64,000 nt of DNA from Rheinheimera mesophila (lineage in GTDB: Bacteria > Pseudomonadota > Gammaproteobacteria > Enterobacterales > Alteromonadaceae): assembly GCF_000986865.1 (NCBI RefSeq), contig NZ_LAVS01000012.1:1-64000 (forward strand), written 5' to 3'. Shown piece by piece: positions 41,732-51,705 of the stretch (its first letter is position 1; every line of letters starts with the position of its first letter). The translations under genes were made by a program, and so were the position numbers. The notes under the pieces were generated by a model, which worked only from the letters and a program-made list of their open reading frames with translations, was not told the DNA's origin and made no database searches.

Positions 41732-43602
41732 GGTTGTGCTCCCGCAGCGCTTTGCCGGGTAAAATAATAATCCATCATTTTACGGGCTATAGGTGCTGCA
41801 TTGGAACCGCCACCACCAGCGTTTTCTACTGTCACTGTCAGCAAAATAGTTGGATTTTCCGCAGGTGCATAGCCAATAAACATGGCATTATCACGATGGA
41901 TTTCTTTAATGGCGTTGGCATCATATTTCTGGTTTGCAGCCATGTTGATCACCTGAGCTGTCCCCGTTTTTCCGCCTGCACTATAGCTAATGCCTTTGAA
42001 GGCATTAAAACCAGTTCCTCCTTGCACCATCACGGTCTGGCGCATCGCTTCTTTGGCGATACGCCAGTTGTTATGATCTTTGACTTCTATCGCTGTTTGT
42101 AGCGGGGCGATCAGACTGGTGTCCTTGGTCTGACTACGGAAATAACGGCCCATATGAGGCGTGGGTTTTTGACCGTCATTAATCAGAATAGCGGTGGATA
42201 ACGCCAATTGCATCGGGGTTACGCTCCAGTAACTTTGTCCTATACCTAAAGAAACGGTATCGCCTGGGAACCAACTTTGTTTATGTCTGGCTCTTTTCCA
42301 TTCTTTCGATGGCATCAGGCCAGCGCTTTCTTCCATCACATCTATGCCAGTGCGCGAGCCAAAACCAAATTTTTTCATATAGTCAGAAATCCGGTCGATC
42401 CCCAGTTTTACCGCTAAATCATAAAAGTAGGTATCGCAGCTTTTCGTGATCGCGGTATAAACATCAACCCAGCCATGCCCCCATTTTACGTGGTCCCGAT
42501 AAGCACGGCTGTAGTTCGGCAGCTTATAAAAGCCAGGGTCCGGAATACGGGTTTGTTCTGTGACAGTGCCGTTTTCCAGTCCCAATACGGCCATATGAGG
42601 TTTGATGGTTGAAGCCGGTGGGTATACTCCCTGGGTCACCCTGTTGACCAGAGGGCGATCGGGAGAATTCAATAGTTCACGGTAGTTTTTGCCACTGATG
42701 CCATGTACAAATAAATTCGGGTCATAGCTTGGGTTACTGTAGAACGCTAGTACAGCACCATCGCGCGGGTCCATGGCTACGACCGCGCCGCGGTTATCCC
42801 CCAGCAACTCCTTGGCTTTTTGTTGCAGATTCATATCGATGGATAGAATCAAATCATCGCCTGAGGTGGCTGGTTTGGAGTCCAGGATCCGGATCACCCG
42901 TCCTCTGTTGTTCACCTCCACCTGCTCAAACCCGACCTGACCATGCAACTGGCTTTCGTAAAAACGTTCAAGACCCACTTTACCTATATCACGGCTGGCT
43001 GCGTAGTTTGCGCTGACGCCTTCTTCTTCGAGCTTAGCCAGTTCTTTCGCGTTGATTTTGCCGATGTAACCCAAAGCATGAGTGAAGAGTTCGCCAAAAG
43101 GGTAATGTCGGGTTAAACGGGCTTCTAAAGTCACACCGGGCAATCTATGCTGATTGACCGCAATAATAGCCACTTCCTGCTCTGTCAGATGCTCCTTGAC
43201 CGCTATGCTGACAAAACGTCTGTGGTATTTGACTTCCTTTAAAAACTCTTGCTGACGCTCAGGTGTTATTTCTATCAGGCGGGCAATTTCAGCAAGGGTT
43301 TCAGGAATATTTTTCACTTGCTCCGGAACCAACTCCACTGAGTGAATGGGCCGGTTTTCTGCGAGCAGAATACCGTTACGATCGTAAATTAAACCACGAT
43401 TCGGCGGCTGAGGAATTAGCTTAATACGGTTACCGTCTGCACGGGTCATGTAGTGCTCGTGCATCACCACCTGTAATTTGTACTGATTAAACACCACCAC
43501 ACAAAAACAAAGCAGTACCACAGCAAAACCAAACAAAGCCCTTTGATTAAACATCTGGCTTTCGGCTGCGGGGTCCTGAATCGATGGGCGTTTCTTAATC
43601 AT
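41728..43602 (-). CDS. mrdA: Penicillin-binding protein 2 (peptidoglycan transpeptidase)
   Basis: Cross-links lateral-wall peptidoglycan with RodA. The 624-aa protein has a cytoplasmic tail, one membrane segment (about 24-46), a dimerisation/pedestal domain and the transpeptidase domain with SxxK as STIK, SxN as SCD and KTG in GGKTGTAQV. SCD in place of SxN is usual for PBP2. rlmH lies upstream across a 150-bp spacer in which I see no feature. Confidence 0.98.
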   Translation of the reverse strand: MIKKRPSIQDPAAESQMFNQRALFGFAVVLLCFCVVVFNQYKLQVVMHEHYMTRADGNRIKLIPQPPNRGLIYDRNGILLAENRPIHSVELVPEQVKNIPETLAEIARLIEITPERQQEFLKEVKYHRRFVSIAVKEHLTEQEVAIIAVNQHRLPGVTLEARLTRHYPFGELFTHALGYIGKINAKELAKLEEEGVSANYAASRDIGKVGLERFYESQLHGQVGFEQVEVNNRGRVIRILDSKPATSGDDLILSIDMNLQQKAKELLGDNRGAVVAMDPRDGAVLAFYSNPSYDPNLFVHGISGKNYRELLNSPDRPLVNRVTQGVYPPASTIKPHMAVLGLENGTVTEQTRIPDPGFYKLPNYSRAYRDHVKWGHGWVDVYTAITKSCDTYFYDLAVKLGIDRISDYMKKFGFGSRTGIDVMEESAGLMPSKEWKRARHKQSWFPGDTVSLGIGQSYWSVTPMQLALSTAILINDGQKPTPHMGRYFRSQTKDTSLIAPLQTAIEVKDHNNWRIAKEAMRQTVMVQGGTGFNAFKGISYSAGGKTGTAQVINMAANQKYDANAIKEIHRDNAMFIGYAPAENPTILLTVTVENAGGGGSNAAPIARKMMDYYFTRQSAAGAQP

Positions 43603-43752
43603 GGTGAGTCGTGATTAGCTGCAAAAACAGTGAACGAGCATAAATACTCTCATACATCAGTACGTTAGCGCTAGTAAGCAAAAGCATTGGCAGCAATACC
43701 TGGCGTTGGGCTGTACAATGCTGAGTAGATGCGCATGCTTTCATCATCATTG

Positions 43753-44223
43753 TTATTCGCGATGATACGGGTGGTTGGTGCTGATGCTCCAGGCCCGGTA
43801 CAGACTTTCTGCCAGTACGACCCGCACCATAGGGTGGGGCATAGTCAATGCAGAGAGCGACCATTTGCCTTCACTGGCAGCAATACAGGCGGGCGCTAAC
43901 CCTTCAGGGCCACCCACCAATAAACATACATCACGGCCGTCCATTTGCCATTGCGTCAGTTTTTGCGCCAATTGCGGGCTGCTCCAGTTGGCACCTTCCA
44001 CTTCCAGCGTAATAATGCGGGCGCCTTTTGGGATTGCCGCCAGCATTTTTTCGCCTTCAGCTTCGAGAATACGTTTAATGTCGGCATTTTTACCGCGTTT
44101 ACCCGCCGGAATTTCTATCAGCTCCAGTGGTAAATCACGCGGAAAACGACGGGCATATTCTTCATAGGCGGTAGTAACCCACTCAGGCATTTTGGTGCCG
44201 ACTGCAATCAGCATTAACTTCAT
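43753..44223 (-). CDS. rlmH: 23S rRNA pseudouridine-1915 N3-methyltransferase
   Basis: A SPOUT methyltransferase that acts on assembled 70S ribosomes. The 156-aa protein has the knotted SAM site [11 protein letters not shown] and the typical C-terminus [15 protein letters not shown]. It follows rsfS by 4 bp. Confidence 0.98.
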   Translation of the reverse strand: MKLMLIAVGTKMPEWVTTAYEEYARRFPRDLPLELIEIPAGKRGKNADIKRILEAEGEKMLAAIPKGARIITLEVEGANWSSPQLAQKLTQWQMDGRDVCLLVGGPEGLAPACIAASEGKWSLSALTMPHPMVRVVLAESLYRAWSISTNHPYHRE

Positions 44224-44227
44224 GCCG

Positions 44228-44548
44228 TTAAACGCTCCAGAGTTTCTCTAACTGATAAAAACTACGGCTTTCTTCCTGCATCACATGGGCAATCACTTCA
44301 CCCAAATCAATCAATACCCATTCACCTGACCCTTCGCCTTCAATACCTAGCACAGTGATGCCAGCTTTTTTGGCTTCCTTGATCAGATGATCCGCGATAG
44401 AGCGGGTATGACGGTTTGAGGTGCCTGAGCAGATCACCATCGAATCTGTCACATTGGATTTTTCTCTGACATCCAGGCTGACGATATCCTTGGCTTTCAT
44501 GTCGTCCAGCTTGTCGAGGACGAAGGCTAATAACTCTTGTGCTTGCAC
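44228..44548 (-). CDS. rsfS: Ribosomal silencing factor RsfS
   Basis: Binds L14 and blocks subunit joining when nutrients run short. The 106-aa protein shows the family segments [17 protein letters not shown] and [14 protein letters not shown]. It sits between nadD and rlmH. Confidence 0.97.
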   Translation of the reverse strand: MQAQELLAFVLDKLDDMKAKDIVSLDVREKSNVTDSMVICSGTSNRHTRSIADHLIKEAKKAGITVLGIEGEGSGEWVLIDLGEVIAHVMQEESRSFYQLEKLWSV

Positions 44549-44600
44549 TTTTAACTCCGGGGTCTAAAAACGCGACATGTTAACACTTTTTGTTGTGATC

Positions 44601-45263
44601 TTATATGCCGCTGTACAGCCTTTGTGTTTTTATATACTGCAGCACTTCGGCTGGCAGCAACTGATTTAGTTCGTTGTCCGGCTGGTTTTTTTCTAACAAT
44701 GTTCTGATCCGGGTTGCACTTAGCTCCTGCGGCGGATTATCCAGCAGCATAATTTTGCCTGCGTCCAGCAAATGCAAGTCTTGCAGAGAATTTGTACCAA
44801 ACTGTTCCAGCAGGGCGGGGCAATCCCCCTGCGTGGCTGAACTGCCGGGTCTTTGGCAAACGACCAGATGCGCCAGTTGCAAAATACTTTGCCACTGATG
44901 CCACTGTTTAAAGTACGCCAGTGAGTCCATCCCCATCACAAATAACAAACCGCCCCGTGGATACTGTTCACGCAGTAAACGCAAACTATCCACTGTGTAC
45001 GAAGGGCTGTGTTTATTTAATTCCAGTGGCTGTAGCTGCAACCCCGGCATGTCTTGAATAGCAATTTGCACCATGGCGGCTCTGTGCTCAGCGCTAACGC
45101 CAGGGCTGGCGCGATGCGCTGGCAGGTGGCAGGGCATCAGTTGCACTTCCCGCACAGCGCAATGGCTTAACACGTACTGGGCACAGGCTAAATGCGCATT
45201 ATGGATAGGGTCAAAAGTGCCGCCGAACACGGCAAAAGCCCGATCAGGGCGTGAAGTCGGCAT
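44601..45263 (-). CDS. nadD: Nicotinate-nucleotide adenylyltransferase
   Basis: Adenylates nicotinate mononucleotide in NAD synthesis. The 220-aa protein has the nucleotidyltransferase motif GGTFDPIHNAHL and a C-terminal SATRIR segment corresponding to the family ISSTxIR. Its first 20 bp overlap the end of holA. Confidence 0.97.
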   Translation of the reverse strand: MPTSRPDRAFAVFGGTFDPIHNAHLACAQYVLSHCAVREVQLMPCHLPAHRASPGVSAEHRAAMVQIAIQDMPGLQLQPLELNKHSPSYTVDSLRLLREQYPRGGLLFVMGMDSLAYFKQWHQWQSILQLAHLVVCQRPGSSATQGDCPALLEQFGTNSLQDLHLLDAGKIMLLDNPPQELSATRIRTLLEKNQPDNELNQLLPAEVLQYIKTQRLYSGI

Positions 45264-46296
45264 AACGCTGCTGCAATGAAAATACTTTAGACACAGGGCT
45301 GACCAATAAACTGACTAAATGCGCCAGCGCCAGTTCTGCATTATGTAATGCACCTGATTTAAAAGCCCGGTCAAAAGCGGCTAATTCCTGTTGCACATAG
45401 CCGAGCCATTTAGCGGGCAAACGTGACACCGCAGTTTGATACAGCGGCTGACGTTTAGGCCAAATCGCATTTTTTTTGAAAAAATCGGCCAGCGGCTTGC
45501 CTTGTTGCTGGGCCAGATGCATTTGCATCAAGGTGGTGACCTCTTTTTGCAATTGCCAGGCAATAATCACAGGCTCGGTATCCTGCTGTAATAAGCGATC
45601 AAGCCGGTGCAAAGCCTCATTGCCCTGACCGGACAGCAAGGCATCCACTAACTGAAACACCGAAAAATGCGACTGATCGGCCAAATGTTGTTCTAAAAGT
45701 TCAGCATCTATAGTGCCACTGACCAGACTTAAACCCAGCTTTTCCAGCTCCTGCGCTGCTGCGAGTAAATTACCGGCACAGTGATGCTGCATTAAGGTAA
45801 TGGCATCAGGTGTTAAATGCAGTTTAAGTTGTGATGCACGTTGTTGTAACCAGCGCTGAAATTGCTGATCATCCAGCGGATAAAACTGCACCTGCACTGC
45901 TTGTTCCGCTAAGGTTTTAAACCAGGCGGATTTGGCATAATCATTGGCATTTTTGGCGGCATGCACTACCAGAACTAAATCGGGATGCAACAAAGAGGGC
46001 AGTTGTTTCAATAAATCGCCAGCACCTGTTGCTAACTTGGCCGGTAGTTCCAACTCAAAGAGCCGGCGGGGCGAAAACAAAGATAAGTTATTCAGTTCCA
46101 TCAGGAAGTCGTTCCAACTGAAACTATTGTCCCAGCTATAACTTTGCCGTTCTTCAAAGCCTTGTTTCTTCGCTGCAGCCCGGATTAAATCCAGGCTTTC
46201 CTGTTTTTGCAAGGGTTCTTCACCAAACACCAGATAAACAGGTGCCAGGCTTTTTTGTAACTGTGCAGCAAGCTGATTGCTATACAGTTTTAGCAT
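45244..46296 (-). CDS. holA: DNA polymerase III subunit delta
   Basis: The clamp-loader subunit that opens the sliding clamp. The 350-aa protein starts like the family (LVFGEEPLQKQESLDLIRAAA) and lacks a functional Walker A motif, as expected for delta. It overlaps lptE by one base and nadD by 20 bp, within leuS-lptE-holA-nadD. Confidence 0.96.
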   Translation of the reverse strand: MLKLYSNQLAAQLQKSLAPVYLVFGEEPLQKQESLDLIRAAAKKQGFEERQSYSWDNSFSWNDFLMELNNLSLFSPRRLFELELPAKLATGAGDLLKQLPSLLHPDLVLVVHAAKNANDYAKSAWFKTLAEQAVQVQFYPLDDQQFQRWLQQRASQLKLHLTPDAITLMQHHCAGNLLAAAQELEKLGLSLVSGTIDAELLEQHLADQSHFSVFQLVDALLSGQGNEALHRLDRLLQQDTEPVIIAWQLQKEVTTLMQMHLAQQQGKPLADFFKKNAIWPKRQPLYQTAVSRLPAKWLGYVQQELAAFDRAFKSGALHNAELALAHLVSLLVSPVSKVFSLQQRYADFTP

Positions 46297-46781
46297 CAGC
46301 GGATCCGGTTTAGCTGGCGGATAATGCGGCTGGCGGCCTGATTTCTCAGTTCCTGCAACAGCAAATCCAGCTCTTTAGCTTTGGCCAGTGCCAGATTCGG
46401 GTCGTCCTGATAGTCACGGGTCAGTTCAAACTGAAACTCCTGAATATCCTGCTCCGGCAGCAGTAACTGATACTTCACCCGATAAATCAGCTCGTACTCA
46501 GCCACCTGACCATTAGGGAACAGCGACAAGGTGCGTCGCTCCAGGCTATCTTGCTGCAGCATCAGAGCCGGAGCTTTAGGATCCAACTCTGTCAGTAGTT
46601 TCACTTCGTTACTTTTTAGCTGTTCCGACAACAGGCTGGCCAGTTCAGAATGTTTTTTGGCATCAACAAAAATTGCCGGATAACGCTCCAGCGGCAAGCT
46701 ACCACGCAAATGGAAGCCACAACTGGTTAGCAGCAGGCTGCTGGCAAGCAACAGCCCTGTCCAAACGGAGTGTTTTTTCAT
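46296..46781 (-). CDS. lptE: LPS-assembly lipoprotein LptE
   Basis: Plugs LptD in the outer membrane during LPS insertion. The 161-aa protein has a lipoprotein signal ending LLTSC followed by the family GFHLRG. It sits one base after leuS. Confidence 0.96.
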   Translation of the reverse strand: MKKHSVWTGLLLASSLLLTSCGFHLRGSLPLERYPAIFVDAKKHSELASLLSEQLKSNEVKLLTELDPKAPALMLQQDSLERRTLSLFPNGQVAEYELIYRVKYQLLLPEQDIQEFQFELTRDYQDDPNLALAKAKELDLLLQELRNQAASRIIRQLNRIR

Positions 46782-46782
46782 G

Positions 46783-49371
46783 TTATCCTACAGCCAGACT
46801 CAGCAGTTTCCCCGGCACATAAATCACTTTACGGATAGTGACCCCTTCCAGGAAACGCTGTACGTTTTCTTCAGCATGGGCCAGCTCCAGCACCTGAGCT
46901 TCAGTCGCATCGGCGGCCACTGTCACTTTAGCCCGGACTTTGCCGTTCACTTGCACCACCACCAGTTTCTCATCTTCCACCATAGCAGCAGCATCAGCCA
47001 CTGGCCATGGGCTTTGTTCCAGTGCTGTGGTAAAACCTAACTCTTTCCACAGATACTGCGACAAGTGCGGCGTGATGGGGTTCAGTAACTGGATTAAGGT
47101 CTGAATACCTTCACGTTTCACTTGCTTGTCGGCGTCTGTTGCTACCGGCGCTTTTTGCACCTTGTTCGCCAGTTCCATAATGGCCGCCACCGCAGTATTA
47201 AATACGTTACGACGACCTATATCGTCTGACACTTTGGCGATGGTTTTATGAATATCACGGCGCAAAGCTTTTTGGTCGCCGTTTAGTTCCAAACCGGTCA
47301 CTGCGGTGCTGAACAGCTCTTTGTGCTCTACCGCTAAAGTCCAGATACGACGTAAGAAACGGTTAGCGCCTTCGACCGCAGAATCCTGCCATTCCAGGGT
47401 TTGCTCTGGTGGCGCGGTAAACATCATAAATAAGCGCACTGTATCCGCACCATATTGGTCGATTACCAGTTGCGGGTCTATACCGTTGTTTTTCGACTTG
47501 GACATTTTGCTCATGCCCGCCGACAATACCGGCTTACCGTCCGTCTTTAAAATTGAAGCAGTAATACGGCCTTTTTCGTCGCGTTCTGTCACCACGTCGG
47601 CTGGAGAGAACCATTCTTTGCCACCGTTTTCCGTCTCACGGTAGAAGGTATCTGCCAACACCATGCCCTGACACAATAAACGTTTGAAAGGCTCATCACA
47701 CTGCACTAAACCTACGTCGCGTAACAGTTTGTGGAAAAAACGCGAATACAATAAGTGCAAAATAGCGTGTTCAATACCACCAATGTACTGATCCACCGGC
47801 AGCCAGTAGTTGGCTTTGGCCGGATCCAGCATAGCTTTGTCATGGTCGGGGCTACAGTAACGGGCATAGTACCAGCTCGACTCCATAAAGGTGTCGAAGG
47901 TATCGGTTTCATGCAAAGCAGCCTGGCCGTTATATGTTGTTTTTGCCCAGTCCGGGTCGGCTTTGATAGGCGAAGTCACGCCATTCATCACCACATCTTC
48001 AGGTAAACGCACCGGCAGCATATCTTCTGGCACCGGCACCTGGCTGCCATCTTCCAGCGTTAGCATCGGAATAGGAGAACCCCAGTAGCGCTGACGGGAT
48101 ACACCCCAGTCTCGCAAGCGGTAATTCACTTTGACCTGACCCACACCTATAGCAGCCAGTTTATCGGAGATAGCTTTAAAAGCAGCGGCAAAATCTAAAC
48201 CGTTAAACTCACCGGAATTGATCAGCACACCTTTTTCAGTAAAGGCGGCAGTGGTTAAATCACAAACAGCGGCGCTGCCTGCTTCCGGTGCAACCACTTG
48301 TTTGATCGCCAGACCGTATTTTGTGGCAAATTCAAAGTCGCGCTGGTCATGACCAGGCACCGCCATCACCGCACCTGAGCCGTAATGCATCAGTACAAAG
48401 TTGGCCACCCAGACCGGTACCTGTTCACCTGTTAACGGGTGAATGGCAAATAAACCTGTTGGCGAGCCTTTTTTCTCCATGGTCGCCATGTCGGCTTCGG
48501 CCGTTTTACCGGCTTTGCACTCGTCAATAAAAGCCTGTAATTCAGGGTTATTCACGGCAGCTTGTTGGGCTAATGGGTGCTGAGCGGCCACAGCCACATA
48601 AGTCACGCCATACAAAGTATCTGGGCGGGTGGTATAAACCGTCATGCTTTGGTCAGAACCAGCCACTTTAAACTCGATCTCCACGCCTTCTGAGCGGCCG
48701 ATCCAGTTTTTCTGCATGGTTTTGACTTGCTCAGGCCAGTCGTCTAACTGATCTAAGTCTTGTAACAATTCTTCAGCGTAATCTGTGATTTTAATAAACC
48801 ACTGCGCCAGCTCGCGCTGCTCAACCAAAGCACCTGAACGCCAGCCGCGACCATCAATCACTTGCTCGTTGGCCAGAACACACTGATCGACCGGGTCCCA
48901 GTTTACCGTCGCCATTTTTTTGTAGACCAGACCTTTTTCAAACAGCTTGGTAAAGAACCACTGTTCCCACTTGTAGTATTCAGGCTTACAGGTGGCCACT
49001 TCACGGTCCCAGTCGTAACCAAAACCTAAACGTTTCAGTTGGCCTTTCATATAGTCGATATTGGCATAGGTCCATTTGGCTGGTGCGGTTTTATTGGCAA
49101 TAGCAGCGTTTTCTGCCGGTAAACCAAAGGCATCCCAACCCATAGGCTGTAATACGTTTTTGCCTTGCATCCGCTGGAAACGGCTGATCACATCACCTAT
49201 GGTGTAGTTACGAACATGGCCCATATGCAAACGGCCACTTGGGTAGGGGAACATGGAGAGACAGTAGTATTTTTCTTTCGAAGCGTCTTCTACTACTTTA
49301 AAGGCGTTGGTTTGTTCCCATTCCTGTTGCAGCTGCTGTTCAATCAACTGCGGATTATATTGTTCGTGCAT
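46783..49371 (-). CDS. leuS: Leucyl-tRNA synthetase
   Basis: Charges tRNA-Leu. The 862-aa class I synthetase has HIGH as HMGH at residues 49-52, a large CP1 editing domain and the KMSKS loop ([12 protein letters not shown]). It is the first gene of the leuS-lptE-holA-nadD-rsfS-rlmH series. Confidence 0.99.
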   Translation of the reverse strand: MHEQYNPQLIEQQLQQEWEQTNAFKVVEDASKEKYYCLSMFPYPSGRLHMGHVRNYTIGDVISRFQRMQGKNVLQPMGWDAFGLPAENAAIANKTAPAKWTYANIDYMKGQLKRLGFGYDWDREVATCKPEYYKWEQWFFTKLFEKGLVYKKMATVNWDPVDQCVLANEQVIDGRGWRSGALVEQRELAQWFIKITDYAEELLQDLDQLDDWPEQVKTMQKNWIGRSEGVEIEFKVAGSDQSMTVYTTRPDTLYGVTYVAVAAQHPLAQQAAVNNPELQAFIDECKAGKTAEADMATMEKKGSPTGLFAIHPLTGEQVPVWVANFVLMHYGSGAVMAVPGHDQRDFEFATKYGLAIKQVVAPEAGSAAVCDLTTAAFTEKGVLINSGEFNGLDFAAAFKAISDKLAAIGVGQVKVNYRLRDWGVSRQRYWGSPIPMLTLEDGSQVPVPEDMLPVRLPEDVVMNGVTSPIKADPDWAKTTYNGQAALHETDTFDTFMESSWYYARYCSPDHDKAMLDPAKANYWLPVDQYIGGIEHAILHLLYSRFFHKLLRDVGLVQCDEPFKRLLCQGMVLADTFYRETENGGKEWFSPADVVTERDEKGRITASILKTDGKPVLSAGMSKMSKSKNNGIDPQLVIDQYGADTVRLFMMFTAPPEQTLEWQDSAVEGANRFLRRIWTLAVEHKELFSTAVTGLELNGDQKALRRDIHKTIAKVSDDIGRRNVFNTAVAAIMELANKVQKAPVATDADKQVKREGIQTLIQLLNPITPHLSQYLWKELGFTTALEQSPWPVADAAAMVEDEKLVVVQVNGKVRAKVTVAADATEAQVLELAHAEENVQRFLEGVTIRKVIYVPGKLLSLAVG

Positions 49372-49537
49372 TAAAAACCTTCCAGCGTGGAGTCAAAATC
49401 AGACCGATAAAACCGGCGGAAAAAATTGCCGTTAGCATACCGCAAGCAGGGGGTCGGCAACAACAGCCAAGAAGGACAAAGCTTGCTTTGTTTTATTTTG
49501 TTAACCCCCCCTTGTCCCAGTGCTGATGGCTACCTAA
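49372..49537. other. Spacer upstream of leuS
   Basis: No gene is visible. It must hold the leuS promoter. ACAAAGC/GCTTTGT at about 49476-49491, followed by TTTTATTTTG, resembles a weak terminator on the plus strand. The rest holds nothing I recognise. Confidence 0.4.
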
Positions 49538-49870
49538 AGTAGTGCTCTGGTTGCTACAGCTTCCTTTGGTCGTATTTTTCTGCAGGGATTTATTACCAAT
49601 GTATTGAACCCTAAAGTAGCGCTGTTTTTCCTCGCTTTTGTACCGCAATTTATTGCGGTGGATGCCGCCAATAAAGCTTTGGCTTTTATCATTCTGGGTT
49701 TTATTTTTAACCTCAACGGTATGCTTTGATGTGTGTGTTTAGCCGTCAGCGCCGGTTTGGCCGGACAAAAAATGAAAGTAAGCCCGCTGGTTGCACAGTG
49801 GCTGAATAAAAGTATTGGTGTTTTATTTGTTGCTTTGGGGATGAAGTTAGCGCTGGTGGACCAACGCTAA
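49538..49870 (+). pseudogene. Remnant of a LysE/RhtB-family exporter
   Basis: Read in one frame, this stretch encodes the C-terminal half of an amino-acid exporter: [19 protein letters not shown], then [10 protein letters not shown], and after a stop, SPLVAQWLNKSIGVLFVALG. NxLNPK followed by FFLAFxPQF is the LysE-family signature. The frame has an in-frame TGA at 49727-49729, where the family often has Trp, and a TAA at 49535-49537 at its start; the N-terminal half is missing. It lies between leuS and a serine hydrolase gene. Confidence 0.87.
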
Positions 49871-49879
49871 CTGCTGAGT

Positions 49880-51037
49880 TTAATCGGGTAAGGCGGCTAA
49901 CACTTTGCCCACCAGTTGGTTTAATTCATCACCATTGCCAATCCAGCGTGCCACCATCAGCAGATCGTTATCTTTGTCGATGTAAATAATATTGCGGCCT
50001 GCCCCCTGAAACGTGATGGCTGATGCAGGAGCGCTTGGCAACGCTTTACGGCCGGGGTTTAAAAACCAGTTGGCAAAACCGTATTCAGGGTTGGCTGAGC
50101 CGCCAGTGCTGGCCAGTTTGATCCATTCTTTACTGACCAGTTGTTTGTCCTGCCACTTTCCATCCCGTAAAAACAGATACCCAAAACGGGCTAAGTCCCA
50201 GGCGTTGATAAACATGCCACCGCCCCAATGGCCGCCTCCTGACACAGACTGTATCTTCTGACCATCCAGCTCAATCCAGCTATTGTCGTAACCATACCAG
50301 CGCCAGGTCGACGAAGCGCCAATAGGGGTCATGATCTGCTCGTTCAGCACTTGAGGTAAAGGTTTACGCCAGACATACAAAGTAGATAACGCCAGCAGGT
50401 TCACCCGTACATCGTTGTATTTGTAATGGCTGCCCGGTGTGCGTAATGGCCGCTTTGGCCAGTCGGCTGGCGTTTTGCCTTCAGGCCGGTCGGCCCAGTC
50501 GGGTTTGCCCCACAAGCTGCCTTGCCAGTCACTGGTTTGGCGCAGCAAATGATCCCAGCGAATTTGGCTGTTGTGCGCGCCCTGATATAAATCCACGCCA
50601 TGCGGCATGTAGCTGCCGACTTTATCCTGCAGGTTGTGGATTAAGCCCTGTTGCCAGGCAAGGCCTGTGACTGTAGTTAAAAAGGTTTTGCTGATGCTGT
50701 GCGTCATATCCACAGCCTGGGTATCGCCCCACTGGGCTATCACCATGCCTTTGTAAATAATAAGGCCGTTGGCTGGGGCGCGGGTTTTCATTGGGCCAAT
50801 AATCTGATCATAAGGCTCTTTGGCACCAAAAGTAGTGGCCTGTACTATCGCCTGATCCGGGTCCGCTTTGTTTTCTGCGGCTATGGCGTAATCCACCGCC
50901 CGTTGCAGCAAAACCGCATCGACTTTTAATTCGGCTGCAGGTTTTTGCTGCCACTGGCCTGCTGGTGGAAAATAATCCGCGGCGCTGCTGGTGCTTACTA
51001 TCAGTGTCAAAGCCGTAGCGGCAAAATAAAGTTTCAT
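49880..51037 (-). CDS. Secreted serine hydrolase, beta-lactamase class C fold
   Basis: A periplasmic or secreted hydrolase of the beta-lactamase/CubicO group (PF00144). The 385-aa protein has a signal peptide (about 1-19, ending STSSA), the active-site SISK at residues 114-117 and a HYKYNDVRVN segment around the expected catalytic Tyr. The family covers esterases, D-aminopeptidases and 6-aminohexanoate hydrolases, so the substrate is open and a resistance role should not be assumed. AAGGA upstream sets the start at 51037. Confidence 0.88.
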   Translation of the reverse strand: MKLYFAATALTLIVSTSSAADYFPPAGQWQQKPAAELKVDAVLLQRAVDYAIAAENKADPDQAIVQATTFGAKEPYDQIIGPMKTRAPANGLIIYKGMVIAQWGDTQAVDMTHSISKTFLTTVTGLAWQQGLIHNLQDKVGSYMPHGVDLYQGAHNSQIRWDHLLRQTSDWQGSLWGKPDWADRPEGKTPADWPKRPLRTPGSHYKYNDVRVNLLALSTLYVWRKPLPQVLNEQIMTPIGASSTWRWYGYDNSWIELDGQKIQSVSGGGHWGGGMFINAWDLARFGYLFLRDGKWQDKQLVSKEWIKLASTGGSANPEYGFANWFLNPGRKALPSAPASAITFQGAGRNIIYIDKDNDLLMVARWIGNGDELNQLVGKVLAALPD

Positions 51038-51172
51038 GTCGTTGTCCTTTAATAGGTCTGTCCGCAGACTGAGCGTCGGCGTTAAAAGCCGCAATAGTCT
51101 TTGCGATTAAATAACCCGAGCACAGGTTTAAAATTGCCCGTCTATACTAAAGAAAAGTAGTAAGGAGGATGT

Positions 51173-51628
51173 ATGTCCGAATTTAAAGACAAATATCAGA
51201 ACTGGCTCAATGAGTTAGCCACTATGTTCAAACAAGGGCGGCAGCAGCAACTGGAGGAGTTGGTCAGTTTTGCTGACACAGTCAAAGCTTATGTCAAAGC
51301 GGGCAAAGAGCTGACGGCTTACGAAACTCAACTTTTTATCGAAACCTTTAAACGTCAGGCCACTGAAGCAGAGCAGGCTCCCTCGCTCTGGCCTGAAACT
51401 CTATGGTATGAGCTTTCGCTTATTACCGACAAAACTCAAATTGAATGGCAGGAATTGCTGCAGGATTTGGAGCATCAGGGCACCTATCAACAAGGCGAAG
51501 AAGTCGGCATGGGCTTGTACCAATGCCAGCAGTGTCAGCAACAGCAGGCTTTTTACCATCCGGGCGAATTAGGCGCTTGTGTGTATTGTGGTGGCAGCCA
51601 CTTTAGCCGTCAGGGCCTACCTTTTTAA
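51173..51628 (+). CDS. ybeL: Zinc-ribbon protein YbeL (DUF1451)
   Basis: A 151-aa soluble protein with a helical N-terminal part and a C-terminal zinc ribbon: CQQC at about 118-121 and CVYC near residue 137. Recognised as the YbeL family, which also lies near leuS in E. coli. AAGGAGG precedes the ATG. Function is not known. Confidence 0.9.
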   Translation: MSEFKDKYQNWLNELATMFKQGRQQQLEELVSFADTVKAYVKAGKELTAYETQLFIETFKRQATEAEQAPSLWPETLWYELSLITDKTQIEWQELLQDLEHQGTYQQGEEVGMGLYQCQQCQQQQAFYHPGELGACVYCGGSHFSRQGLPF

Positions 51629-51705
51629 AACCTTCATTTTATTCAATGATTTGTTAAGATGACGGCCATTACTCTTCTTTCATTTTCTCAGACAGAGCAG
51701 GTTGC

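Noticed and set aside
43595-43864. Minus-strand frame between mrdA and rlmH as an extra gene
   Set aside because: It overlaps rlmH in another frame and has no ribosome-binding site or family features.
49880-51037. Serine hydrolase as an AmpC-type resistance gene
   Set aside because: It has only the shared fold and SxxK motif; the rest resembles general esterase or peptidase members, so a resistance call is not supported.
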